From Candidatus Methanoperedens nitratireducens (GTDB taxonomy: Archaea > Halobacteriota > Methanosarcinia > Methanosarcinales > Methanoperedenaceae): a stretch of 37,305 nucleotides of DNA. The stretch lies in contig NZ_JMIY01000004.1 in assembly GCF_000685155.1 (NCBI RefSeq), positions 225,966 to 263,270 on the forward strand, given 5' to 3'. Below the pieces are notes generated by a model that had not been told where the DNA came from, did no database searches, and saw only the letters and a list, made by a program, of their open reading frames with translations. Position numbers and translations under genes: made by a program. This document shows, in pieces, positions 24,209-33,070 of the stretch. Every line of letters begins with the position of its first letter. The first letter of the stretch is position 1.

Positions 24209-25675
24209 ATGAAGACGGTACCTACTGGAATAAAAGGTCTGGATTTAGTTCTTAATGGAGGATTCAATTATCCTTCAACTGTTCTTGTAGCCGGCACTGC
24301 AGGGGCAGGAAAAACTACACTGGCTATGCAGTCCCTGTTCAATGCGGCCAGGGAGGGTGAGACGTGTCTTTTTATCTCAGCTATCTCAGAACCTGTTGCC
24401 ATGATGGAGAGCTTTGTATCCAACTACTCCTTTTTTGATCATTCTTTACTCGAAATGAAGAAGATAAGGCTATTTAACATGGAGGAAGAACTGATTCTAT
24501 CAGGGGCACCTGCAGTTATACAATTTATTGAAGAAAAAATACGGATATACAAACCAGGCAGGCTTGTTATCGATCCTGTAACTGTGCTGGCAGAATCAAA
24601 AGAGAATGAATTTAAACAGCGCCTTTTCCTCTTTGACCTCCTCACAAGAATGAAAAGCTGGAACCTGCTCGTTCTTCTCACGGGTGAGTTTACTATGGAA
24701 AGCCTGAGACTGAACCCGCTAAGCTACCTGGTAGACAGTATTCTGCACATCTCCGAGGTTGCAGTAGGGGATAGAAGTGAGCGCTATCTAAATGTAATAA
24801 AGATGCGGGGAAGAACGTATATATCGGGGAGACATTCCTATAGATTAAGCAGCGATGGTGTTGAGGTTTTCCCGAGGTTACTTCCAGAGACTGAGTTCAA
24901 AAGACCTGCATCACTGGATAGAGTAAGCGTGGGTGTGGAAGGTCTGGATAAGATGCTAAAAGGAGGTCTGTTAAGAGATAATGTAATCCTGTTCTCAGGC
25001 GGTCCGGGTACAGGAAAGACAATCTTTGGTCTGAATTTTATATACGAAGGTGCAAGTAAAGGTGAACCCGGTTTAATCATTACGTTTGAAGAATGGCCTC
25101 AGAAACTGATAAGAGATGCAAAGGCTTTTGGATGGGACTTTGAACAACTTGAGAAAAAGGGCATGGTCAAATTCCTGTATTTCTCCCCTGTACTGTTCAG
25201 CGCGAATGAGCATGCCTTGCTCATAAAAGATACCTTAAAGAATTATAATCTTAAAAGAATCTTTTTAGATGGTGTTGAAAATCTGGAAACATCCCTGCCA
25301 GATACAGTAAAAAGAAGGGACTACATTCATTCTCTTGTAAATTATTTCTCTTCACAGGGTATTACAACGCTTATAACCAGTGAGATCCCGGAGCTTTTCG
25401 GTACTATCAGATTAACCCTTGAAGCTCTATCCGGTACTGTTGATGCCATCGTACTGCTTCGGCATGTGGAAGTGGAGGGGCAGATGAGAAAGGCCCTGAG
25501 TGTTTTAAAATCCCGTGGCTCTGATCATGATAAGGAAATAAGGGAGTTCGAGATAACAGATAAAGGAATTGAAGTAAAGGTTGCTCTAAAAGGGTACGAG
25601 AACGTACTGGTCGGTACGGCAAGAAGACCTCCGTCAGATATATTCAGGGATATGTTCGGTGGTAAAAAGCCATGA
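24209..25675 (+). CDS. KaiC-like dual RecA-domain ATPase
   Basis: A product of 488 residues with two RecA/KaiC domains. Walker A1 is GTAGAGKTT at residues 29-37 and Walker A2 is GGPGTGKTI at about 264-272. Walker B-like strands are RLVIDPVTVL and RIFLDGVENLE. The second domain keeps the paired Glu typical of KaiC catalysis (ITFEEWPQKL). The first has FISAISEPVAM with no Glu pair and is probably a weaker ATPase or a regulatory lobe. Archaeal KaiC-like proteins act as signalling or sensory ATPases, not necessarily as clocks. The ribosome binding site is strong (AGAGGTGG). Its stop overlaps the next gene (ATGA), so it belongs with two membrane proteins and a receiver domain. Confidence 0.92.
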   Translation: MKTVPTGIKGLDLVLNGGFNYPSTVLVAGTAGAGKTTLAMQSLFNAAREGETCLFISAISEPVAMMESFVSNYSFFDHSLLEMKKIRLFNMEEELILSGAPAVIQFIEEKIRIYKPGRLVIDPVTVLAESKENEFKQRLFLFDLLTRMKSWNLLVLLTGEFTMESLRLNPLSYLVDSILHISEVAVGDRSERYLNVIKMRGRTYISGRHSYRLSSDGVEVFPRLLPETEFKRPASLDRVSVGVEGLDKMLKGGLLRDNVILFSGGPGTGKTIFGLNFIYEGASKGEPGLIITFEEWPQKLIRDAKAFGWDFEQLEKKGMVKFLYFSPVLFSANEHALLIKDTLKNYNLKRIFLDGVENLETSLPDTVKRRDYIHSLVNYFSSQGITTLITSEIPELFGTIRLTLEALSGTVDAIVLLRHVEVEGQMRKALSVLKSRGSDHDKEIREFEITDKGIEVKVALKGYENVLVGTARRPPSDIFRDMFGGKKP

Positions 25676-25941
25676 ATTATCTTTTAATATTACTGTGGGC
25701 AATATCAATGATCCCATTACTTCTTTTACCTTATAGTATAGCGCTTTTTTATCAGCGCAGTTTTAAAAGAAGAACCTATCCCTCTCTTTTTCTGATCTCT
25801 CTTGTTCTGTATATTGTCTCTTCAATCCAGTATTTATATTCCTCTTTTATTGTTGGAAATTTATTTTTTGCTCTTGGAGGCGTGCTCCTTGGAGGCGCCA
25901 GTTTTAGATTGCATAGAGTTATGACAGGGAGATGGAAATGA
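25672..25941 (+). CDS. Small membrane protein in KaiC-like operon (first)
   Basis: A protein of 89 residues with three hydrophobic segments (YLLILLWAISMIPLLLLPYS, LFLISLVLYIVSSIQYL and FIVGNLFFALGGVLLGG) and a short basic C-terminus. I do not recognise the family. The start overlaps the KaiC-like stop (ATGA, 25672-25675), and its own stop overlaps the next gene (ATGA), so the three are translated together. Such small membrane proteins may anchor or sense for the KaiC-like ATPase (inference). Confidence 0.72.
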   Translation: MNYLLILLWAISMIPLLLLPYSIALFYQRSFKRRTYPSLFLISLVLYIVSSIQYLYSSFIVGNLFFALGGVLLGGASFRLHRVMTGRWK

Positions 25942-26234
25942 TAATCGATTTCAGTTTATTCTTATCAGGCATTTTGGGCTTCCTTGTCCTTTATATAGTA
26001 TTGATACGCCTCAGCGCAAGAATGGGTGAAGGGATGGGGCTTCCAAGATATTATCTGCTGTACTATGTTGCTATTCTGGCTTTGATTCTAACTATACCTG
26101 CTGGCTGGTCGATTCATTATGCTAAAGAGGAAAGTCTGGAGGATGTTTTATTTACCCTGCTCATAATTGGAAATGCTATTGTCATCGCTGCTTCTTTTAA
26201 GTACTGGTGGTGGTTAAAAGATGAGTTCTGGTAA
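25938..26234 (+). CDS. Small membrane protein in KaiC-like operon (second)
   Basis: From the ATG at 25938 the product has 98 residues; the GTG- or ATG-like site at 25932 is less likely because the ATGA overlap (25938-25941) is the local rule. It has three hydrophobic segments (FSLFLSGILGFLVLYIVLI, YLLYYVAILALILTIPAG, VLFTLLIIGNAIVIAASF) and ends with an aromatic-rich KYWWWLKDEFW. I do not recognise the family. Its place between the first membrane protein and a CheY-type receiver suggests a membrane-linked signalling unit. Confidence 0.72.
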   Translation: MIIDFSLFLSGILGFLVLYIVLIRLSARMGEGMGLPRYYLLYYVAILALILTIPAGWSIHYAKEESLEDVLFTLLIIGNAIVIAASFKYWWWLKDEFW

Positions 26235-26257
26235 AAAGAAATAAAGAGGTTGATAAT

Positions 26258-26623
26258 ATGACTAAGAAAATAATGATCGTGGATGATGAGCCAGATACCG
26301 TGGATCTGGTTAGACTCGTACTTGAAACAGAGGGTTTTGAAGTAATAACTGCTTACACCGGCAGTGAGTGCCTGAAGAAACTGGATGAAGAAAAGCCAGA
26401 TGCCGTACTTCTGGATGTAATGATGCCTGAAATGGATGGCTGGGAAGTCTTCAAAAGAATCAGAGAGAAGTACGAGGATTTGCCTGTAGCCATGCTCACG
26501 GTAAGGAACCAGGATATCGATAAAATGCTCGGGCTTCATGTACTTAAAGCAGACGACTATATCACCAAGCCCTTTGGAAGAAAAGATCTGGTGGAAAGGG
26601 TTAGAAAACTGGTTGAGCAATAA
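26258..26623 (+). CDS. CheY-type response regulator receiver
   Basis: A stand-alone receiver domain of 121 residues. The acidic pocket is Asp9-Asp10, the phospho-acceptor is Asp53 (AVLLDVMMPEMDG), and the switch residues are Thr81 and Lys104 (YITKPF). All are present, so it can be phosphorylated. There is no output domain, so it must act by binding a partner. It follows the membrane genes by 23 bp with its own ribosome binding site (AGAGGTTGA). No histidine kinase is visible in the window, so the phosphate source is elsewhere, or acetyl phosphate. Confidence 0.93.
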   Translation: MTKKIMIVDDEPDTVDLVRLVLETEGFEVITAYTGSECLKKLDEEKPDAVLLDVMMPEMDGWEVFKRIREKYEDLPVAMLTVRNQDIDKMLGLHVLKADDYITKPFGRKDLVERVRKLVEQ

Positions 26624-26633
26624 GAGATCTGAG

Positions 26634-26642
26634 AAAAAAAAA
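26634..26642 (-). terminator. Putative T-run terminator of the 115-residue membrane protein gene
   Basis: A run of nine A bases on the plus strand reads as nine T bases on the minus strand, a short distance after the minus-strand gene ends at 26666. T-runs of this kind are the usual intrinsic stop signal in archaea. It also lies between convergent genes, where a stop is expected. Confidence 0.45.
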
Positions 26643-26665
26643 GTGCAGTGTAAGCTTTTGGCCTA

Positions 26666-27013
26666 TTACTGATTCGATTCGTATTTTTTCAGGATACTTA
26701 TTACTTGATTTAATAGATTCTTTGAATCTGACAGGTGTCTGGCACCGATATCAGCAGCCTTATCAAGATTTGCATCCAGTATAAGCAGATTCTGCTGAAG
26801 CAGGTGTATCAGGTACATCATTACACACCAGTATACTGCAAAGGCCAGCAGAGAGAATACACCGATAACTACCAGTTGATCATATACCAGCGCTGTAGAC
26901 CTGTCCAGCGGCTGCAATATATTTATTGCAGCTATGAAATTATAGAGTATTACTATTCCAAATAATAGCGGTACAATCGTTGCGAGAATTAAACTGTGTT
27001 TACTAAGTTTCAT
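26666..27013 (-). CDS. Two-helix membrane protein with cytoplasmic tail
   Basis: A product of 115 residues with two clear membrane helices (LILATIVPLLFGIVILYNFI and VIGVFSLLAFAVYWCVMMYL) joined by an extracellular-like loop, then a tail of about 45 residues with alternating charge (LLILDANLDKAADIGARHL) that could be a short coiled coil. I do not recognise the family. A strong ribosome binding site (CGGAGGAA) precedes the ATG at 27013. It is convergent with the receiver gene and divergent from the flavodiiron gene. The helix pair plus cytoplasmic helix resembles a small sensor or anchor (inference only). Confidence 0.65.
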   Translation of the reverse strand: MKLSKHSLILATIVPLLFGIVILYNFIAAINILQPLDRSTALVYDQLVVIGVFSLLAFAVYWCVMMYLIHLLQQNLLILDANLDKAADIGARHLSDSKNLLNQVISILKKYESNQ

Positions 27014-27266
27014 TCAGTTTCCTCCGATATGCCTTTTTATGCTATCAATGTATTTAAGTATATCTATATATCTAAGATTCGATATACATATTAAATATAT
27101 TATAACTATCGTGATCTGGGATCTATCAACTCTGGCATATTTCGTGGTTATTTTAGATAAAAACAAAATTCATAAGATGCGGTCGATTTAATGACTCAAT
27201 AGTATTAAATAGGTTAAAACTAAAAACACGATTACAGAGTTTCGAAGTATGCAGGAGTGTAATACA
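27014..27266. promoter_or_regulatory. Divergent promoter region of the membrane protein and fprA
   Basis: This 250-bp AT-rich region separates two divergent genes. For the flavodiiron gene, a TATA-like box (ATTAAATA, about 27204-27211) lies 55 bp before the ATG at 27267, with GGAGTG as ribosome binding site. For the other direction a TATA-like box is visible around 27050 (TACTTAAATACA on the minus strand). Several short AT-rich repeats lie between them (around 27060-27110). Confidence 0.45.
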
Positions 27267-28472
27267 ATGGTTGTAGAATTAAAAGAAGGTGTTTACTGGG
27301 TTGGAGTCGTTGACTGGAACATAAAGCATTTCCACGGTCATGAATACTCAACTCACAGGGGCACGACGTACAATGCGTATCTGATAGTAGATGAGAAAAC
27401 AGCTCTAGTAGATACTGTATGGGGACCCTATGCCAGTGAGATGATAGATAATATAGAGGAAATAACCGATATCAGAAATATAGATTATGTAGTGGCAAAT
27501 CATGCAGAGGTTGATCATTCAGGTGCGCTTACTGAATTGATGAAATTCATCCCGGATGCCACTGTTGTGGTCTCAGAGAAGGGAAGGGAAAGTGTCTATA
27601 AGCACCATCACAGGCTCTGGAATTTTAAGGTCGCTGGCACGGGCGATACCATCAGCCTTGGAGAGAACAGCCTGGCTTTTGTAAGTGCTCCCATGCTTCA
27701 CTGGCCTGACAGCATGTTCACGTATCTTACAGGTAAGAATATCCTGATGCCAAACGATGCCTTTGGCCAGCACTATGCGTCCTCAGGACGGTTCAATGAT
27801 GAGGTAGATCAGATCGAGGTATACCAGGAGGCTATAAAATACTATGCGAACATCCTGACCCCTTTTAGCGACCTGGTCATAAGAAAGATCGATGAGCTCA
27901 AGAGATTAAACCTCCCTGTGGACATGATCGCCCCAAGCCACGGGGTCATCTGGAGAAAAGACCCGATGCAGATCGTGGAAAAGTACTATGAATGGGCATC
28001 AGGGAAAAATGATGGCTCAGTTCTGGTAATCTACGATACAATGTGGAATGCTACAGAGAAGATGGCAAAGGCGATAAGTGAGGGGCTTGAGAAGGAAGGA
28101 GTGAAGTTCAGGTTATTCAATATGGCGGTCAGCGATAGGAACGATGTGCTGACAGAGGTGCTCAAAGCAAGAGGAATCCTTATAGGCTCACCTGCATTAA
28201 ACAATGGTCTTCTGCCTACTATTCAGCCGATACTTGAGGATCTTAAGGGCCTGAAGTTCAAGAACAAGGCAGGAGCAGCCTTCGGATCTTACGGCTGGAG
28301 CGGGGAGAATATTAAACACATAGAGCAAAACCTTGAGAAGGCAAGAATACCAATTGTTCAGGAAGGTCTTAAGATAAAATGGCAACCTACTAAAGAAGAA
28401 CTTGATAGATGTGTTGAATTTGGCAGGAATTTTGCGAAAAGCTTAAGAAGCTCTGAGCAAATTTCAGGTTGA
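27267..28472 (+). CDS. fprA: Flavodiiron protein FprA (F420H2 oxidase type)
   Basis: From the ATG at 27267 the product has 401 residues; GGAGTG lies 9-14 bp upstream. The N-terminal metallo-beta-lactamase-like domain keeps the diiron ligands: H-x-E-x-D-H in NHAEVDHSGAL, plus His in the HWPDSMFTYL and APSHGVIW segments and Asp in PNDAFGQHYAS. The C-terminal flavodoxin domain (about 255-401) starts VLVIYDTMWNATEKMAKAI. In methanogens these proteins reduce O2 to water with F420H2, protecting strict anaerobes from oxygen. There is a TATA-like box around 27204. It is followed by a YHS protein and Elp3 on the same strand. Confidence 0.93.
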   Translation: MVVELKEGVYWVGVVDWNIKHFHGHEYSTHRGTTYNAYLIVDEKTALVDTVWGPYASEMIDNIEEITDIRNIDYVVANHAEVDHSGALTELMKFIPDATVVVSEKGRESVYKHHHRLWNFKVAGTGDTISLGENSLAFVSAPMLHWPDSMFTYLTGKNILMPNDAFGQHYASSGRFNDEVDQIEVYQEAIKYYANILTPFSDLVIRKIDELKRLNLPVDMIAPSHGVIWRKDPMQIVEKYYEWASGKNDGSVLVIYDTMWNATEKMAKAISEGLEKEGVKFRLFNMAVSDRNDVLTEVLKARGILIGSPALNNGLLPTIQPILEDLKGLKFKNKAGAAFGSYGWSGENIKHIEQNLEKARIPIVQEGLKIKWQPTKEELDRCVEFGRNFAKSLRSSEQISG

Positions 28473-28497
28473 TAAATATTGATAGGAGGATATAGAT

Positions 28498-28689
28498 ATG
28501 GCTATTGATCCTGTTTGCGGAATGACGGTTGATGAGGAAACGGCACAGTACAAGACTGATTATAAAGGAAAAACATATTATTTCTGTGCGCCCGGATGTA
28601 AGAAAGTATTTGAATCAGAACCGGAGAAATACCTGAAGGGCGGGCCTGAAGGAATGCCTGGAGAGAAGCCCTGGTGGAAGTTCTGGTAG
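28498..28689 (+). CDS. YHS-domain protein
   Basis: A protein of 63 residues containing a complete YHS motif: MAIDPVCGMTVDEETA, then YYFCAPGCKKVFESEPEKY. Cys7, Cys36 and Cys40 are in the positions that bind metal in this family, which is often linked to heavy-metal handling. The Trp-rich tail (PWWKFW) is unusual. A strong ribosome binding site (TAGGAGGATA) precedes the ATG. It is 25 bp after fprA and probably shares its transcript, linking it to redox or metal stress (inference). Confidence 0.88.
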   Translation: MAIDPVCGMTVDEETAQYKTDYKGKTYYFCAPGCKKVFESEPEKYLKGGPEGMPGEKPWWKFW

Positions 28690-28752
28690 TATTGTAACTA
28701 TCACCTACATCTCCCTAACCTTAATTACCCTGCATGAGAATATAAGGACGAA

Positions 28753-30348
28753 ATGAATACAGCCGATTTCGCATGCAGGGAACTGTTAGAACAGATACTG
28801 CTTAAAAAAATAACAAATGAGCAGGAATTAAACGCTGCCAAGAAGGAAGTTAGCGTACGCTTTGGACTCTCATCCCTGCCCGGTAACTCCAGTATACTTG
28901 CAGTCGCAAATGAGAATGAGAAGCAGGAGGTTATTGAACTTCTCCAGCTAAAGCCGGTAAGAACATTATCAGGCGTGGCTGTCATAGCCGCAATGACCTC
29001 TCCTGCACCATGTCCGCACGGGCTGTGTGTACCATGCCCCGGGGGGCCGGGATCAAAATTCCACTCACCCCAGAGTTACATGGGAGCAGAGCCAGCGGCA
29101 AGGCGGGCGTTTGAGAATAATTTTGATCCATATGAGCAGGTATCCTCACGCTTAAGACAACTTATGCAGATTGGACACCCGATCGAAAAGGCAGAACTTA
29201 TAGTAATGGGTGGGACATTTACCTCACGAGAACCGTGCTATCAGGAGTGGTTCGTGAAACGCACTATTGAAGCAATGAACGATTTTTACAGCACGGAATG
29301 GAGAAAAGGTAGAAGCACATTCTCAATGGAGGATGTCCAGTCAGCTAACGAGAGCTCACGTATAAGGAACGTAGGGATCACCATAGAGACAAGACCGGAC
29401 TGGACAGAGAAAAGGCATATTGATACCATACTAGATCTGGGTGCGACAAAGGTAGAGATAGGGGTGCAGAGTACCTGTGATTCTGTACTTTCGAGGATGC
29501 AGCGCGGCCACACAGTAATGGAGAGCGCGGATGCAAATATGAGGCTTCGCGATAGCGGCCTTAAAGTGGGATTCCACATGATGCCCGGGCTTCCTGGCTC
29601 AACACCTGAGTCAGATCTTCTAATGTTCAGGACGTTATTTGAGGATGAGCGTTTTAAGCCTGATTATCTCAAGATATATCCAACACTGGTAACTGAAGGA
29701 ACAGCGCTTCACAGGATGTGGGAGCAGGGGGATTATGCACCCCTTGAAGTGGAAGAGGCAGTGGAATTGCTTGCAAAGACCAAATCCATACTGCCAAAAT
29801 GGGTTCGTCTGCAGAGGATACAGCGCGATATCCCTGCCTACCAGGTGCTTGCCGGAGTAAAGAAGAGCAATATAAGGCAGCTTGCAAAAGAGCGGCTTGT
29901 GAAGATGGGGGAAAGGTGCCGCTGCATCAGGTGCCGTGAGGTCGGACACGCAGGAATAGAGCCAGAGAACATTAAGCTGATAAGCGAGGAATATATGGCA
30001 TGCGGTGGAATAGAGCATTTCATCTCATTTGAGGATACGGAAAAGGATGTATTGATAGGGTTTATAAGGCTGCGTTTCCCGAACAAGCCGCACAGGCAGG
30101 AGCTTCCTGGCGCTGCTCTTTTGCGAGAGCTGCATGTTTACGGATCGATGGTCCCTCCCGGTCTCAGTGCCGGCTATGCCCAGTGGCAGCACCGGGGGTA
30201 TGGTGAGGAACTGCTTGCACAGGCCGAAGAGACGGCAGGGTATGCAGGATATGATAAGATAGCAGTGATGAGCGGTATCGGGGTGCGGGATTATTACAGG
30301 AAGTTCGGGTATGAGCGCGAAGGGCCTTATATGACGAAGAAATTATAA
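28753..30348 (+). CDS. elp3: Elp3 tRNA U34 modification enzyme (radical SAM and acetyltransferase)
   Basis: A product of 531 residues. The radical-SAM domain holds the Elp3-type cluster region in CPHGLCVPCPGGPGSKFHSP, with the TFTSREPCYQEWFV and IGVQSTCDSVL motifs. The C-terminal GNAT acetyltransferase domain ends with a GVRDYYRKFGYEREGPY segment. Elp3 makes the 5-carboxymethyl group on wobble uridine of tRNA. Archaeal versions work alone, without the rest of Elongator. The ATG at 28753 is 63 bp after the YHS gene. It converges with the ThiC-like gene, with one base between the stops. Confidence 0.95.
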   Translation: MNTADFACRELLEQILLKKITNEQELNAAKKEVSVRFGLSSLPGNSSILAVANENEKQEVIELLQLKPVRTLSGVAVIAAMTSPAPCPHGLCVPCPGGPGSKFHSPQSYMGAEPAARRAFENNFDPYEQVSSRLRQLMQIGHPIEKAELIVMGGTFTSREPCYQEWFVKRTIEAMNDFYSTEWRKGRSTFSMEDVQSANESSRIRNVGITIETRPDWTEKRHIDTILDLGATKVEIGVQSTCDSVLSRMQRGHTVMESADANMRLRDSGLKVGFHMMPGLPGSTPESDLLMFRTLFEDERFKPDYLKIYPTLVTEGTALHRMWEQGDYAPLEVEEAVELLAKTKSILPKWVRLQRIQRDIPAYQVLAGVKKSNIRQLAKERLVKMGERCRCIRCREVGHAGIEPENIKLISEEYMACGGIEHFISFEDTEKDVLIGFIRLRFPNKPHRQELPGAALLRELHVYGSMVPPGLSAGYAQWQHRGYGEELLAQAEETAGYAGYDKIAVMSGIGVRDYYRKFGYEREGPYMTKKL

Positions 30349-30349
30349 A

Positions 30350-31579
30350 CTACAAAAATCCCTTCATTAGTTTTATTGCGCAGAAATCCCCGCACATGGT
30401 GCACGGCCCTTCTTCTGGCGCTAATTCCCTTGCCCTCTCGCTATCGATAGCGTAGTTCAACTGCCCCTCCCAGTCAAGTTCTGCCCTTTTTTTTGCAAGA
30501 TGCATATCCCTCTCGTTGGGTCCGTATTTTATCGAATCCCCTATGTGTGCAGCTATCTTAAAAGCGATAAGTCCCTCCTTTACCTGCTCCGGACCGGGGA
30601 GACCCAGGTGCTCTGAGGGCGTGATATAGCACAGGTAATCCGCCCCTGCACCGCCTGCCATGCTCGCGCCTACGGCTCCGGCAATATGGTCGTATCCTAC
30701 TGCCACATCAGTGGGCAGCGGCCCTGCCACAAATAATGGGAAAGAAGAGCAGCGTTTATGGAACTTCACGTACTCAGCTATCCTGTCAGCGCGCACATGC
30801 CCGCCCATTCCCTCGATTATCACCTGCACACCCTCCTCGTTTGCACGTTTTGCAAGTCTCACGTTCTGCCTTATCTCCTCAAGCTGGGCCCTATCCCTTG
30901 TATCATGTATGCAGCCGCTTCTCATTGTGTTCCCAAGCGAGAGGACGATATCATATTTCTTCAGGGTCTTTAAAATCATATCGAAATTCTCTATGAACGG
31001 GTTTTCACAGTTATTGATCAGCATGTAAGCGCTCGTTATCGAACCCCCTTTGGATACCATACCCATTATCCTTTTTCCCCCTTTTAGCATGCCCAGCGTC
31101 TTACTATCGATGCAGTGGAGCACAAAAGAACTGACGCCCTCCTCTGCCTGCTGTCTTATATTTTGAACTATATCCTCCTGTGTCATGTTCCCAAGGCCCT
31201 TCTCAGCCACTGCCTGATAGATTGGAATTGTTGTTACAGGCAGCGTGGTATTATCAAATATCCTCTTGCGTATGCCTGTTATATTCCCTCCCATGGAAAG
31301 ATCGGTCAGGGTATCAGCACCGTACCTCTCTGCTATTCTTGCCTTCTCAACTTCCTCATCAGGGTTGATTCTTAAAGAGGATGTACCGATATTGACATTC
31401 ACTTTTGTTGCAAGACCCCTGCCGATGCCAACCGATTTTTTTCCCCTGCTCATGATTGCAATACTCCCCTCTGCTATCCGGGAGAGCAAGACATGGATAT
31501 CAATGCCTTCTGCTTCTGCAACCACTTCCATCTGCGGGGTAACAGCCCTATCTTTAGCCTGCTCTATCTGAGTTCTCAT
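30350..31579 (-). CDS. ThiC-family protein (phosphomethylpyrimidine synthase or HBI synthase-like)
   Basis: A product of 409 residues of the ThiC radical-SAM family: VNVNIGTSSLRI, TLTDLSMGGNITGIRK, MVSKGGSITSAYMLIN, and LCYITPSEHLGLP. Canonical ThiC binds its cluster with a C-x2-C-x4-C motif; here the C-terminal motif is CTMCGDFC, that is C-x2-C-x3-C. The usual EGPGH is EGMGGH. Standard ThiC makes the thiamine pyrimidine (HMP-P) from aminoimidazole ribotide. Paralogues (BzaA/BzaF) make 5-hydroxybenzimidazole, the cobamide lower ligand used by methanogens, from the same substrate. The start overlaps the metF stop (ATGA, 31576-31579), so it is co-expressed with folate-type C1 genes. I cannot tell ThiC from an HBI-synthase-type role by eye. 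Confidence 0.82.
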   Translation of the reverse strand: MRTQIEQAKDRAVTPQMEVVAEAEGIDIHVLLSRIAEGSIAIMSRGKKSVGIGRGLATKVNVNIGTSSLRINPDEEVEKARIAERYGADTLTDLSMGGNITGIRKRIFDNTTLPVTTIPIYQAVAEKGLGNMTQEDIVQNIRQQAEEGVSSFVLHCIDSKTLGMLKGGKRIMGMVSKGGSITSAYMLINNCENPFIENFDMILKTLKKYDIVLSLGNTMRSGCIHDTRDRAQLEEIRQNVRLAKRANEEGVQVIIEGMGGHVRADRIAEYVKFHKRCSSFPLFVAGPLPTDVAVGYDHIAGAVGASMAGGAGADYLCYITPSEHLGLPGPEQVKEGLIAFKIAAHIGDSIKYGPNERDMHLAKKRAELDWEGQLNYAIDSERARELAPEEGPCTMCGDFCAIKLMKGFL

Positions 31580-32451
31580 CTTATTTCCGCCATCTCAAGT
31601 ATCCTGGCTGTATTCTCATGGTTCCCCACAGGCATAATATGTACGCCGTCACACAGACCCTGCAGTTCTTTTATTAATCCTGCTGCTATCTCCATCCCTT
31701 TATCTACCGGATCTTTAGCTGTGCGCATCTGTTCGATTATGGGCTCCGGGACTTTTATGCCAGGGATATTCTTATTAAGGAATATTGCATTTTTTTCTGA
31801 TCGCAGAGGGATTATGCCTGCTATTATTTTTATTCCATCAAAGGCCTCTGAACTCTTAATTTTATTCATAAATTCTGATAACTTCCGGGTATCAAAGACC
31901 GCCTGGGTCTGGATAAACTCTGCACCCATCCTTCTTTTTTTCTTAAGCTTCATAAATCCAGGTTCATTTAATTCTACACTGGCCACAGCGCCTGAACAGA
32001 AATCAGGCTTTCCATCCAGCAGATTACCTGAGAGATCAAATCCCAGGTTTAATTTCTGGATCAATCCAAGAAGCTGGACAGAATCCAGGTCATACACAGG
32101 CTTTGCTCCTTCATGGTCTCCCTTTGTTGTGTGATCTCCTGATACTACCAGAACATTGTGTATTCCCATTGCCGATGCACCCAGAAGCTCGGACTGAAGT
32201 GCAAGCCTGTTCCTGTCCCTGCAGGTCAGGTGCATTATGGTCTCATATCCCCTATTTGAGAGAAGGCTGCATGCTGCTGCAGGGCTCATCCGCATAATCG
32301 CACGCTGGTTATCCGTGATATTAACCGCATCCACGATATCTTTTATAAGGCCTGCCTCTTTTATCATGTCTGCTATATCAGTACCTTTTGGTGGGCTTAT
32401 CTCGGCTGTGATTATGAATTTCCCGGAACTCAGTTTCTCCCTGAAGCTCAA
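31576..32451 (-). CDS. metF: Methylenetetrahydrofolate reductase MetF
   Basis: A product of 291 residues of the MetF TIM-barrel family. The N-terminus FIITAEISPPKGTDI contains the conserved Glu. It continues with AVNITDNQRAIMRMSP, YETIMHLTCRDRNR and NVLVVSGDHTTKGDH, the last near the FAD/folate site. It reduces methylene to methyl on tetrahydrofolate or tetrahydromethanopterin; with MetV it forms the anaerobic two-subunit type. The start overlaps the metV stop (ATGA, 32448-32451) and the stop overlaps the ThiC-like start. In archaea it can replace or supplement Mer. Confidence 0.93.
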   Translation of the reverse strand: MSFREKLSSGKFIITAEISPPKGTDIADMIKEAGLIKDIVDAVNITDNQRAIMRMSPAAACSLLSNRGYETIMHLTCRDRNRLALQSELLGASAMGIHNVLVVSGDHTTKGDHEGAKPVYDLDSVQLLGLIQKLNLGFDLSGNLLDGKPDFCSGAVASVELNEPGFMKLKKKRRMGAEFIQTQAVFDTRKLSEFMNKIKSSEAFDGIKIIAGIIPLRSEKNAIFLNKNIPGIKVPEPIIEQMRTAKDPVDKGMEIAAGLIKELQGLCDGVHIMPVGNHENTARILEMAEIR

Positions 32452-33068
32452 TTCTTCCTCCTCTGCTTTTTTGAGTGATCTTTAGGTTCATGGAGTATCT
32501 CAAGATACTCAAGCTTACCCATTTTTTTAAGCTTCTCATAAATACCATCCCATGCACAGGGTCGATCATCTACCTCGCATTTTCCATCAGCAGCGCCCCC
32601 GCATGGTCCGTTAAGCAGTCCCTTTGCACACTGTACAAGTGGGCATATCCCGCCGTATTCCCAGATCGTGCATTCCCCGCACATACCGCACTGCTCTTTC
32701 ATGATCTCATCCCGGCAGACCCCTCCCAGGGATTCTGTGTCAAGTGCAGGATAGACCTGGATTCCTGAAAGCATTGATATGACAGATGCTCCTCCCCCGC
32801 AGGACATAACAAGCAGGGCATCTGCTTTTTTAATTCCCGGGTTAAAAGAGAGAACCTCATCCCATGAGGTACTGCATACAGAACTCAAAACAGTCCACCC
32901 CACAATATTTTTTCTGGCTGCCGCCAGTCTTTTCTTCATATCGAGCACCTCAGGTTCACCGCCAACATGGGTCCTGGTTGCACATTTTCCGCAGCCGATT
33001 ATGAAAATATTCTGCTCTTTCAGTACCCTGAGTATATCTTTAAATTCCTTTTGCCTTGATATTATCAT
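32448..33068 (-). CDS. metV: MetV, Cys-rich partner of MetF
   Basis: A product of 206 residues. It matches the zinc- and Fe-S-containing MTHFR C-terminal-like family: IIGCGKCATRTHVGG near the N-terminus, then SCGGGASVISML, and the C-terminal block CGMCGECTIWEYGGICP with CAKGLLNGPCGGA. These Cys residues likely hold one or more clusters that pass electrons to MetF. It lies between folP and metF, 2 bp after the folP stop. A Lys/Arg-rich tail (KKQRRKN) ends the protein. Confidence 0.93.
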   Translation of the reverse strand: MIISRQKEFKDILRVLKEQNIFIIGCGKCATRTHVGGEPEVLDMKKRLAAARKNIVGWTVLSSVCSTSWDEVLSFNPGIKKADALLVMSCGGGASVISMLSGIQVYPALDTESLGGVCRDEIMKEQCGMCGECTIWEYGGICPLVQCAKGLLNGPCGGAADGKCEVDDRPCAWDGIYEKLKKMGKLEYLEILHEPKDHSKKQRRKN

Positions 33069-33070
33069 TT

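Noticed and set aside
24209-25675. True circadian-clock KaiC
   Set aside because: No KaiA or KaiB genes are nearby, and the first domain lacks the catalytic Glu pair. A general archaeal KaiC-like signalling ATPase fits better.
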